A stretch of 64,000 nt of DNA, taken from assembly GCA_963747345.1 (NCBI GenBank), contig CAVVFA010000009.1:682001-746000 (forward strand). The letters run 5' to 3'. The notes beneath the pieces are model-generated. The model searched no databases. It saw only the letters and a list, made by a program, of their open reading frames with translations, and was not told the DNA's origin. The position numbers and the translations under genes were made by a program. Position 1 is the stretch's first letter; every line of letters starts with the position of its first letter. Positions 25,029-33,790 of this stretch are shown here, one piece after another. The stretch is from GCA-2746795 sp963747345. GTDB taxonomy: Bacteria; Chloroflexota; Anaerolineae; Promineifilales; Promineifilaceae.

Positions 25029-26447
25029 TCAGTCAGAGGCATAACAAGCATGAACATAACCACCTGCCCTGTATTTGAGCCTTACTTTAGGATTTATGGC
25101 AAACAAAGGTAGTTCTTGAAGTTCATTTTGGGGTAAATTGTTTTTTTCATTTAAATACCACTGCTTATATTTTTCTGATGTAAAAACCAAAAAATTTCTA
25201 AACTTATTCGTTGCAAGATTAGGCACCCCGGGAGCTGCGATAGTTCTTCTCGCACCAGGAAGAGAATGAGGCCCCCAATTTTCTGTAGGATGATTCAAAC
25301 CTAAAACATGGCACAATTCATGTGCAAGAAGATTCTCGTTAAACCGATTATTTTGCTTATCGTCAATCGCCCGACTATCAAGAACAATATAAGCTTCTGA
25401 CGTACCAGCGTTAAAAGTTAAACCTTGTTGTCCATGATTTGTTACTTCATTTACAATATACACGTTAATAATCCCAGGGTCAGTCGAGCTGGGAAACAAT
25501 CCCGCGGCTTCATCATGGGTGAAATTGTGTTTTGCCTCTTGTGTTATGGGGTCAATAACTGTGATTGGAATAATGTCAGGCTCTACGCTCGGATCTAAGG
25601 CTCCCTTTTTGCACCAAATAACACAAACCCGATCGAGCTGCATCTGACATAAGGGTTCAATATTTGCTACATTGTCGGTTACATCAAAAAATCTCAGGCC
25701 AATTTCCCGTAATGATGTATAAAACAAACTGTTGGGATCGCAATTGGTGATGTGGTCATTTCCACATTCTACCCTTAATGAATTGGCTGATTTTGTTTCT
25801 TCTGGGGGATTCGGGCTAGGGCCACGCAATTGTAAAGTTATATCACCCAAGTCAACGCCTTGTATCAACCCTATGTTAGAATCCGAAGCAGCATCGCTCA
25901 TTTTGAAAAAAATGTGTTCAATATAAAGAATAGGCTCATCTTCAGTAGATTTTTCATCCTCGCGAAAAATCATGCCTCCGTTAATGACATCAGCATTAGG
26001 GTGAATCGCATGATTATCTTGGTGAATGCCATCATTGTCTTCTTCATTTTTACCTTCTTGAATGTTTTCCTGAATAGCAATTTCCCCTAAAAGGGAATAG
26101 TAAAGCCGTGTCGGGACGTTTTCTATTGACCATAACGGCCGTTTTTCGCCCTCTTCTTTTGATATTGATACATCATTGATGAACATGGTAAGATCGATCA
26201 CTTGTACAGATCTGTTGGTTTCGTCTGATAAATTATTATTTGTATCTAGATGACCATATAGGGCAACCCGTTCAATTTGGGTCGGTGTAAAATAACCATT
26301 TCTATAATGCCCAAATAACAACACTTCCCCTGAACAACTTAAACTGACATCAGATCCATCATTCAACGAAGCGGAAAAGTATGTTTCTGCTGGAATTTCA
26401 GCCCCATATAAGATTTCTGCTGGTTGTTTCATTTCTTTCTGTGTCAT
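25029..26447 (-). CDS. metzincin-type zinc metalloprotease
   Basis: 472 residues with no signal peptide. The zinc site LLAHELCHVLGLNHPTE (about 388-404) is a full HExxHxxGxxH motif. The N-terminal 300 residues are beta-rich with no family I recognise. SEAYIVLDSRAID before the zinc helix fits an edge strand. The gene begins two bases after the LysM lipoprotein stop. It is a predicted cytoplasmic or peripheral endopeptidase, plausibly the effector of this cassette. Base composition is visibly AT-rich against its neighbours. Confidence 0.75.
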   Translation of the reverse strand: MTQKEMKQPAEILYGAEIPAETYFSASLNDGSDVSLSCSGEVLLFGHYRNGYFTPTQIERVALYGHLDTNNNLSDETNRSVQVIDLTMFINDVSISKEEGEKRPLWSIENVPTRLYYSLLGEIAIQENIQEGKNEEDNDGIHQDNHAIHPNADVINGGMIFREDEKSTEDEPILYIEHIFFKMSDAASDSNIGLIQGVDLGDITLQLRGPSPNPPEETKSANSLRVECGNDHITNCDPNSLFYTSLREIGLRFFDVTDNVANIEPLCQMQLDRVCVIWCKKGALDPSVEPDIIPITVIDPITQEAKHNFTHDEAAGLFPSSTDPGIINVYIVNEVTNHGQQGLTFNAGTSEAYIVLDSRAIDDKQNNRFNENLLAHELCHVLGLNHPTENWGPHSLPGARRTIAAPGVPNLATNKFRNFLVFTSEKYKQWYLNEKNNLPQNELQELPLFAINPKVRLKYRAGGYVHACYASD

Positions 26448-26449
26448 GC

Positions 26450-27691
26450 TTATTCCTCCGGTACAAGGGAGAAATACGTTTTTAATTCATAGTCTCCCTC
26501 GTGATAATAGATCGCGTAATCGCGAGTAGGATCAGTAGGCAATGAGAGAATTTCAGAGTAACCTGATCCATTATCTTCAATAACAACCGGCCAATCAGTG
26601 GCAAAATAATATAGTTGATCATCTTTTTCGTTGTACTCTTCAAACCCATAATAAAGACCAATCTCTATTTTTGGTTCTGGATGCGTATCAAAATCACAAT
26701 AATAAATTTTGAATAGAGTGCCAGGTGTTGCTTTTTCTGGAGCAACAAGGATGGTGGGTTGTTCACGTGATTTTACACTGCCGGTATAACTAGCTGTATT
26801 TGTAAGATTTTCATTTGCAGTAACAGTTAGTCTGTAATTCTCTAGATCAACATCACAAAGAACATCCCAAGCCCAAATTTTTTGGGGAAAACCTTCATTA
26901 ACTAATTTCATTTTATCATCAGGTAACAGAGGATCTTCAATTAATTGATATACATCGCCTGTGGCTGTTTGCAACGTAATAGACCAATCGGTAGGTTGAT
27001 CAAAATAACAGGCGAAGAAATAAACGCGAGACCCACGATAAGCATCACCAAAATCAAAAGCCACTATTTCTGGTTCAAACTCTACATCAGGGAATTCTGA
27101 CATATCATCCTCGCAGGGAATAATGTCATCTGGTTGACCAAATGGGCGAGGGAGACTCTTTGAACGATTAACTGAGCAATCTAGTATAGGAGGACAACTC
27201 TCAGCAATTTGGACGGATGAAGGTATTACGGGAAACGGTGGTGGAGGAGGCAACCGTGTCGGTGGCAAGCTAGCTAAATAAAGGACTTGGCCAATCTCGA
27301 GAAAATCATCTAATAAGCAGTTCGCTGATTTTATAGCATCTACAGGTATTCCTGTGAATTGGGACAAAGCAAATAAAGTATCACCTGATTGAACCTTATA
27401 GGACAGCCAACCTTCGGGAGGTTGGCAGCTTATACCTTCTGGAGTAACTTGAGGTGTAGTCGTGGGGGAAACGGCCGTTTCCATCGGTACCTGTTCTGTT
27501 AAGACAACGGCAACTTGCGGATCTGTTTTTGATTGCTCAGGTATTATTGTCGGAGGCAAAGGTGTAATAACGCTTACATCCATCTGAGGTTTACGTTGGC
27601 ACGCTGATAAAATCAGTAAAATCAAAAGTGATACAACTAAAACAAGCCAATATGGGAATATACCATCCTGTCTATTCTCAAATTGTTGCAT
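26450..27691 (-). CDS. LysM-domain lipoprotein
   Basis: 413 residues. A signal segment with lipobox LILSAC lies at about 26-31, then a Pro/Thr-rich linker. One LysM domain (SYKVQSGDTLFALSQFTGIPVDAIKSANC...GQVLYL, about 97-145) should bind peptidoglycan. The C-terminal 230 residues are beta-rich (two immunoglobulin-like halves by pattern) with no recognised family. It could anchor the neighbouring system to the wall. It lies 63 bases after the TPR membrane protein and abuts the protease gene. Confidence 0.8.
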   Translation of the reverse strand: MQQFENRQDGIFPYWLVLVVSLLILLILSACQRKPQMDVSVITPLPPTIIPEQSKTDPQVAVVLTEQVPMETAVSPTTTPQVTPEGISCQPPEGWLSYKVQSGDTLFALSQFTGIPVDAIKSANCLLDDFLEIGQVLYLASLPPTRLPPPPPFPVIPSSVQIAESCPPILDCSVNRSKSLPRPFGQPDDIIPCEDDMSEFPDVEFEPEIVAFDFGDAYRGSRVYFFACYFDQPTDWSITLQTATGDVYQLIEDPLLPDDKMKLVNEGFPQKIWAWDVLCDVDLENYRLTVTANENLTNTASYTGSVKSREQPTILVAPEKATPGTLFKIYYCDFDTHPEPKIEIGLYYGFEEYNEKDDQLYYFATDWPVVIEDNGSGYSEILSLPTDPTRDYAIYYHEGDYELKTYFSLVPEE

Positions 27692-27754
27692 AAGGAGTCC
27701 TTCATTCGAAACTGTTTGGCTTATTATAATATACTGTAATAAGGGAATGATTGT

Positions 27755-29653
27755 CTACTCTTCTTGCAAAGATTCAAACCTATTCTGCCATTCTTCAAAC
27801 TCGCAATCCTTTACATCTGCCGTTCTCAATCGTATGGCCTGAGAATAAGCATCTCTAGCACTCGATAAATCACCTAATTTTTCATAGGCTATTCCTTGCC
27901 AAAACCAATATCGCGCTTGCCATCCTTGGGGTGGGTTAGGTAAATCTTGTAGCAAAACAATAGCCTGTTGGCTTTCATAAATCATTTGGTTCCAATTTTC
28001 CTGTTCTTTAGCCAACAATGCTAATTGAGCGTGTGCATCAGATGCTAACCAGCGTAAGTCCATCGGCTGACCAGCGGCATTATAGTCAGTAATTACCTGA
28101 CTTAATGCTAATTCAGCATCCTCTGCAGACCAGTTATCTAAGCCAAATTCGTACCCTAATAAGTTAACAGCCCCTAGGCCCAAATTTGCTTTGGTCGAAA
28201 TGTATGAAGTGTTAGTCTGTTGTGGATCACTTAAGCTGGTCAAATAATATCCTTCCGATATGATAAGTTGAGTGGGATCTACAGCCACAATACGACACGT
28301 AGCTGGATCTATAATTTGAGCGCGAATATATGCAATAATACCTAAACCAATATAGCTTCGTGCATAAGTACGATTAATTCCTTGGGCTGTTTCAAAATGT
28401 CGTTGTGCATCGCTTAGTTTTTCAAGATCATGCGTATCGTTGTAGGCACGTAATCGGGCTGCGCCCATTAGTAATTCAACAACTTCTTGTCCAGTTTGGG
28501 GCGTCCACTCACGGATGTTTGCAGCTAGATCAAATTCTGCCCATGCGGCATCATATTGATCGTAATATAAGTTTCCTAACCCAACAACAATATGTTGCAA
28601 GGCACGGCGACGGCCATCTAGTTGAGCATTTACAGTTGCTACAGATACCGCATCTAGTGGAAGGGTAACAGTAACTGGTGTACCTAAACGAGTTGATCCA
28701 GCTATTTCACTGCCATAACCAAAACCAGCATCATTAACGTAAAATTCTAGCTCGACTTCATATTCTGGATCTTCACCCGTGACAATACCATACACTAATA
28801 TAGTGGCATTTTGGTCTGCAACAATTTCTACAGCTGCACGTCTTCGGGTATCAATATCAGCACCAAGAACAGGACCTATTTCGTTTGGCCCACGGTGATC
28901 TACACTCAACGAAGGAGGCAATCTATTTAGCCCTTCTACCAACGTGTTATATAATTCTTCACTTAATTTTTTACTAGTTTCGTTGGTTAGAGTTAAACTA
29001 TTTGGTGTTGTAAACTGGGCAACGGCAACGTTAAACCCCTCCCCCATAGGAGGTGTATAAATCCATTTGTACCAAGCATATCCACCCATTAACAGAAATA
29101 ATAAAAAAATTGCGGATATTCCCAAAATCCAAAACTCTTTGTTGCGGGGTTTCTCTGTTGGGTAAGGTACGTTAATATTAATAGCTAATTGCTGGATACT
29201 GATAATGCCGCCTACATTGATCAATTCCCCTTCAATAGCCGCAGTCAGATTATAAACATCTCCCTGTTGTTGATAAGGAGCAAATTCTTGTGCCAAATAA
29301 GCAGCAAATGTTTGATATACCTGGAAGTAATTTATCAGCGTATGAAGTGCATGACTGAGTTCAGGATCGTTGATGGCTTGTTGGTTCAAGAGTCGAATAG
29401 AGTCTTGAGGATTATCTGGGAATATTTTAACAATATTCAATATATGCAGACTATTGTCGCCTGTTATTGATTTAACCGCCTGAATAGCACTTTCATCAAA
29501 ATTTTGAATGGATTCTCGGATTGGCCATAAAATAGCAGTTCCCAAAATACCATTAACTAGATCAACATCCTGCATTAATGTTGCAAAATGAGCAAATGTA
29601 GTTAAAGAACTATCTATGGCAATTTTCCACCGTTCATTAAATTTGGTTATCAT
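27755..29653 (-). CDS. single-pass membrane protein with TPR repeats
   Basis: 632 residues. The helical N-terminal domain (1-165) ends in EGELINVGGIISIQQLAININV, which recalls the INLGG tail of the EAD protein. The membrane segment is about 174-196 (ILGISAIFLLFLLMGGYAW). An alpha/beta region follows (FNVAVAQF...ILVYGIVTG). Residues 340-630 contain several TPR-like helical pairs (YARSYIGLGIIAYIRAQ, WFWQGIAYEKLGDLSSARDAYSQAIRL). First gene of the four-gene cassette; a sensor or scaffold role is inferred. Confidence 0.7.
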   Translation of the reverse strand: MITKFNERWKIAIDSSLTTFAHFATLMQDVDLVNGILGTAILWPIRESIQNFDESAIQAVKSITGDNSLHILNIVKIFPDNPQDSIRLLNQQAINDPELSHALHTLINYFQVYQTFAAYLAQEFAPYQQQGDVYNLTAAIEGELINVGGIISIQQLAININVPYPTEKPRNKEFWILGISAIFLLFLLMGGYAWYKWIYTPPMGEGFNVAVAQFTTPNSLTLTNETSKKLSEELYNTLVEGLNRLPPSLSVDHRGPNEIGPVLGADIDTRRRAAVEIVADQNATILVYGIVTGEDPEYEVELEFYVNDAGFGYGSEIAGSTRLGTPVTVTLPLDAVSVATVNAQLDGRRRALQHIVVGLGNLYYDQYDAAWAEFDLAANIREWTPQTGQEVVELLMGAARLRAYNDTHDLEKLSDAQRHFETAQGINRTYARSYIGLGIIAYIRAQIIDPATCRIVAVDPTQLIISEGYYLTSLSDPQQTNTSYISTKANLGLGAVNLLGYEFGLDNWSAEDAELALSQVITDYNAAGQPMDLRWLASDAHAQLALLAKEQENWNQMIYESQQAIVLLQDLPNPPQGWQARYWFWQGIAYEKLGDLSSARDAYSQAIRLRTADVKDCEFEEWQNRFESLQEE

Positions 29654-29703
29654 GTATCCTGTCCCAGGTATTATACAATTCTTATGACTCGATCTTTAGT
29701 TAC

Positions 29704-29801
29704 CTAAATTTTGCGCAAATTAACGACAGTTCCATCACGAGCTAAGAAAACAGCAAAGGCATCCCTGAAAGAAGCCGCTAAATCATGCGTCTGATGTAAC
29801 T
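29704..29801 (-). pseudogene. truncated coding remnant
   Basis: A minus frame reads QLHQTHDLAASFRDAFAVF, then LARDGTVVNLRKI and a stop at 29704. It looks like a genuine C-terminus but its upstream part is cut off exactly at the MITE-like element. Its family is not recognised. Confidence 0.35.
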
Positions 29802-29880
29802 GTACAGACCCTAAGGGTTTGACCTCGAGTGATTCAATGCTGCATTAGTCAAAAACCTTAGGGTCTCTCGAGTGAAAAAT
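29802..29880 (+). mobile_element. MITE-like element B, copy 1
   Basis: About 79 bp. GACCCTAAGGGTTTGACCTCGAG at the left pairs with ACCTTAGGGTCTCTCGAG at the right. An almost identical copy lies reversed at 57482-57561. Non-coding. Confidence 0.8.
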
Positions 29881-29920
29881 CAACACCTGTATAGTTACAA
29901 CTCTGTAACATATGTTTGCT

Positions 29921-29956
29921 CCTGTGATTATTCTCAGTCTATCAGCCTATCACAGG
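29921..29956. promoter_or_regulatory. inverted repeat upstream of GH67
   Basis: CCTGTGAT and ATCACAGG with a 20-base gap, 75 bases upstream of the gene. It is a possible operator or hairpin. Confidence 0.35.
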
Positions 29957-30030
29957 AAATGTTAAATGCAATATTTTCAGAACTAAACGGCTCTGCCACC
30001 TTACTCCACCATACATTGACTTTAAATTGG

Positions 30031-32073
30031 ATGATTATGAACACAAAAAACGAAGATGGTTACGAATTATGGTTGCGTTATCGTCAGGTAGACAATCTCA
30101 GAACGGTTGACTCAATATCGCCAGGCGATTAACGAAGTAGTTGTTCCAGGAACAGGCGACACCATCCAAATTATCAGCGATGAACTGAAACGCTCGCTCC
30201 CCGTTCTATTAGCCAGGGAAATCCCCATTTCCAAACAAAAACCGGGTAGCAATGCGCTGGTGGTGGGTACAGTTGGGTGAATTAGAAACAATGGGGGTGA
30301 ATATTTCCCAGGTTCAGCGCCAGGAGCTGGGTGATGAGGGATTTCTCATTACCTCTCAACCATTTGGTGAAAACAGGTGGATCGTCGTGACCGCCAATAA
30401 GGAAACGGCCGTTCTCACCGGCACATTTCACTTCTCTACGTCTCCTGCAAACCCATCACGACATTGCTGACCTGAATATGGTGAGCGTCCCCCGAATCCA
30501 ACACCGCATCCTGGGTCACTGGGACAATATCGACGGCTCCATTGAACGAGGTTATGCCGGCCAATCCTTGTGGCATTGGGACGACTTGCCAGAAATCATT
30601 GACCCACGCTACGATGATTATGCTCGTGCCTGCGCCTCCATTGGCATCAACGCCACTTGCTTGAACAACGTCAATGCCCAGGCCAAAAGCTTAACGACCG
30701 ATTATTTGCTCAAAACGGCCGTTCTGGCCGACCTCTTCCGACCTTACGGGATTCAAGTTTACCTGTCGCCACTATTCTCAGCGCCTATGCAACTCGGCCG
30801 CTTTCCCAGCGCCGACCCGCGAAACCCCACAGTTCAAAAATGGTGGCAGAAAAAGGTAGCTGAGATTTACCGCCTGATTCCTGATTTTGGCGGTTTCCAG
30901 GTGAAAGCCAACTCAGAAGGGCAGCCAGGTCCTCAAGATTACGGTGCCAACCATGATGAGGGCGCCAATATGCTGGCGGCAGCGTTGGCTCCACACGGCG
31001 GCACCTTGTTATGGCGTGCCTTCGTTTACGATGTGACTGTTGATTCAGACCGGGCCAAGTGTGCCAACAAAGAATTTGAACCCCTGGATGGCAACTTTAT
31101 GCCCAACGTGTTTGTGCAAGCCAAAAACGGTCCGATTGACTTTCAACCCAGAGAACCCTTCCACCCTCTTTTTGGCAGAATGGAACAGACGCCGCTGGCC
31201 CTCGAAGTACAAATCGCTCAAGAATATTTAGGGCAATCGATCCATCTGGTGTACATGGCCGATATGTGGAAAGAGGTGCTAGACGCAGACACCTACGCGA
31301 AAGGGCCTGGTTCCACAGTGGCTAAAGTTGTGGACGGCTCTTTGTTTGATCACGATACATCTTGCATTTTAGCGGTTTCCAACACCGGCTCAGATCGGAA
31401 CTGGTGCGGTCATCATTTTTCGCAAGCGAACTGGTATGCCTATGGGCGGCTGGCGTGGGACTATGAACTGAGCGCCGATACCATCGCCGACGAGTGGGTG
31501 CGTATGACCTGGTCGAATGAAACGGCCGTTTTAGAGGCAATTAAAGCGATGATGGCCGGCTCCTGGCCGGCCTGCATCAACTACATGACCCCCTTGGGCC
31601 TGCACCACATCATGCAAGAAGAACATCATTACGGCCCAGACCCAGGCCACAACAGTGCCCCGCGTGAAGATTGGAACTGCGTTTACTTCCATCGGGCGGA
31701 CAAGATTGGTCTTGGTTTTAACCGGACCCGCAGCGGCAGCAACGCCGTCAGCCAATATCATTCTCCGCTTAGCGAGCAGTTTGATAACCTAGAGACCTGT
31801 CCCGAAAAATACTTAGTCTGGTTCCATCATGTGCCCTGGGATCATCGCCTTCAATCTGGGCGCACACTTTGGGAAGAAATGCAGATACTCTACAATGAGG
31901 GTGTTGCTTTTGTGGAACAGATGGTGATTACCTGGCAAGATTTAAAGACCGTTATTGATCCCCAACGACACCAGCATGTGAGTGAACGACTGGTGCTTCA
32001 GCTAGAAAGTGCCCGTGAGTGGCGGGATGTATGCTTCGGCTACTTTGGGCAGTTCCCCAGCCATGAAGGTTAA
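30031..32073 (+). CDS. GH67 alpha-glucuronidase (frameshifted 5' third)
   Basis: From ATG 30031 (MIMNTKNEDGYELWLRYRQVDN). The frame shifts near 30105, 30278 and 30435. Joining the frames gives the GH67 N-domain (QYRQAINEVVVPGTG, VGELETMGVNISQVQRQELGDEGFLI, DIADLNMVSVPRIQHRILGHWDN). From 30478 it is open to the stop, with RGYAGQSLWHWDDLP, GINATCLNNVNA, GGFQVKANSEGQPGPQDYGANHDEGANMLA and YMTPLGLHHIM, diagnostic of GH67. It removes 4-O-methylglucuronic acid from xylo-oligosaccharides, so it is probably cytoplasmic and works with the importer and GH3/GH43 next door. Confidence 0.9.
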
Positions 32074-32107
32074 TAACCACGCCAATAATATCGGACTCTC
32101 GTTTCAG

Positions 32108-32223
32108 TTAGGCAAAAGCGGGAAAGTTTTCGGAAATAAAAATTGCGCGAAACCCGCTCTTCCTTGAAGGAAACCACAATTTTGCGTGTTGGTAATTTTG
32201 AAAACTTTTTGTGGTTTACCTAA
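32108..32223 (-). mobile_element. MITE-like element A, copy 2
   Basis: 116 bp, the reverse of the element at 9990-10104, with about ten differences. The ends are TTAGGCAAA and TTTACCTAA. It fills most of the gap between the convergent GH67 and GH43 genes. Confidence 0.85.
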
Positions 32224-32236
32224 GACAAATTTAGAA

Positions 32237-33790
32237 TCAGAATAGGTAATCAAACCAATCAAAATACGCCTGGTTTGTGCTGGTCTGGCCGTTGCTGCTG
32301 GCATACATACCGATATAAGCACCAACGAACCCCCCAGCCACCGGTGTGCTTAGAATGCGGCCATCTACCTGTTCGGCAATCGGTTCCCATTCATCCAACT
32401 CTGTGGCTGCATAAAAATTATAAGCCTGTTCATCCGCAGTCACTTTTAGATAAAATTGCCCCGCAGCAAAAGGTTTTTCAGCCAAAACTTCTTCCTCGCC
32501 CCCAGCTCGTTTAATCAGGCGAATGACCGGTTTATCAGCCTGCGTCACCACAAAACGGAAGTGGAAATCATTGTTTTGAATGAGGACCAACCCGGCACTT
32601 TCATGGAGAGATTGAGGGATGAAGAGAACGGCCGTTTTCGCTTCAAAAGAAATATGCTGCTGCCTGCGCCCTACAAAGCTAGGATTCGCTCTTTCCGACA
32701 ACTGTTCAGGACGCAGTTTCAAACGTAAATAGCCGGGTCGTTCAGTCAGGCTCCAGAATTCATCACGCGGCGTGCGCAAGAAATTCCATTCATAGGCCAG
32801 CGTTGGCTCATCAAAATCATCACGGTCAGGACGAGTCGGCCAGGGATGTGCTGGGAGGTTGGGTACAGGATACGCCGCTTCAACCCGCCCCGTTCCAGGG
32901 CTAACAACAGGCCAGCCATCTTCCCAACGCACCGGAACCAGGAACGTTTCCCGCCCAAGATTGTAGAAATAACCGCCATAAGGACGCATAGCCAGCAACA
33001 CCATCCACCATTCGCCAGTCTGCGTTTGTACTAAATCAGCGTGACCCGTACCCACAATCGGGTAATCCAAACCCAGGTGGCGGTGCGTCAAAATCGGATT
33101 GCCGCGATTGCCCACATAAGGCCCCATAATCTCTTCACTGCGGGCAATCACAACGGCATGATGATGAGCAGTTCCCGCCTCAGAGGTAAGCAGATAATAA
33201 AGGCCATCTACTTTATAAATGTGCGGTGCCTCTGTCCAAACAGCGCCTCTAACAGCGCCATCCCAGATCACCTTTGGTTCGCCAATGAGCTTCATCTCAG
33301 CCAGATCGAGTTCTTGCAGATAGATTTCTGTGTGGCCTTCAAACTGGCTGTTCTCAGCCATGCGATTACTGCAATACCAGCAACGGCCGTTATCATCAAA
33401 GAATAACGAAGGATCAATGCCAGGAGCATCATCTAACCAGTGCGGTTCTGACCAGGGACCGGCAGGATCGGTGGCAGTAACGATGAAATTACCCGCCCTC
33501 GTTTTGCCGTCAACCAAGGTATTGATGACGTAAAACACACCATCTGCATAACGAATGGTTGGTGCATACAAGCCGCCAGATGGTCGTATCTCATCCAAAT
33601 CCAACTGCTCGGGACGATTTAAAACATGTGCAATCTGCCGCCAATTCACGAGATCACGGCTGTGGAAAATGGGCAAGCCTGGAAAATATTCAAACGTAGA
33701 TGTGACCAGATAATAATCATCTCCAACCCGGCAAATAGACGGGTCAGGATAAAATCCTGACAAGATAGGGTTGTGAAAAGTGTCAATCAT
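32237..33790 (-). CDS. GH43 beta-xylosidase/arabinofuranosidase
   Basis: 517 residues. The five-bladed propeller starts NPILSGFYPDPSICRVGDDYYLVTSTFEYFPGLPIFHSRDLVNW (general base Asp in YPDPS). APGIDPSLFFDDNG gives the pKa Asp and VWTEAPHIYK the general acid Glu. The C-terminal beta-sandwich (about 320-517; FLRTPRDEFWSL, AGLVLIQNN) is typical of the xylosidase subfamilies GH43_11/12. It cuts xylose or arabinose from xylo-oligosaccharides. It overlaps the GH3 stop by 8 bases, forming one operon. Confidence 0.93.
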   Translation of the reverse strand: MIDTFHNPILSGFYPDPSICRVGDDYYLVTSTFEYFPGLPIFHSRDLVNWRQIAHVLNRPEQLDLDEIRPSGGLYAPTIRYADGVFYVINTLVDGKTRAGNFIVTATDPAGPWSEPHWLDDAPGIDPSLFFDDNGRCWYCSNRMAENSQFEGHTEIYLQELDLAEMKLIGEPKVIWDGAVRGAVWTEAPHIYKVDGLYYLLTSEAGTAHHHAVVIARSEEIMGPYVGNRGNPILTHRHLGLDYPIVGTGHADLVQTQTGEWWMVLLAMRPYGGYFYNLGRETFLVPVRWEDGWPVVSPGTGRVEAAYPVPNLPAHPWPTRPDRDDFDEPTLAYEWNFLRTPRDEFWSLTERPGYLRLKLRPEQLSERANPSFVGRRQQHISFEAKTAVLFIPQSLHESAGLVLIQNNDFHFRFVVTQADKPVIRLIKRAGGEEEVLAEKPFAAGQFYLKVTADEQAYNFYAATELDEWEPIAEQVDGRILSTPVAGGFVGAYIGMYASSNGQTSTNQAYFDWFDYLF

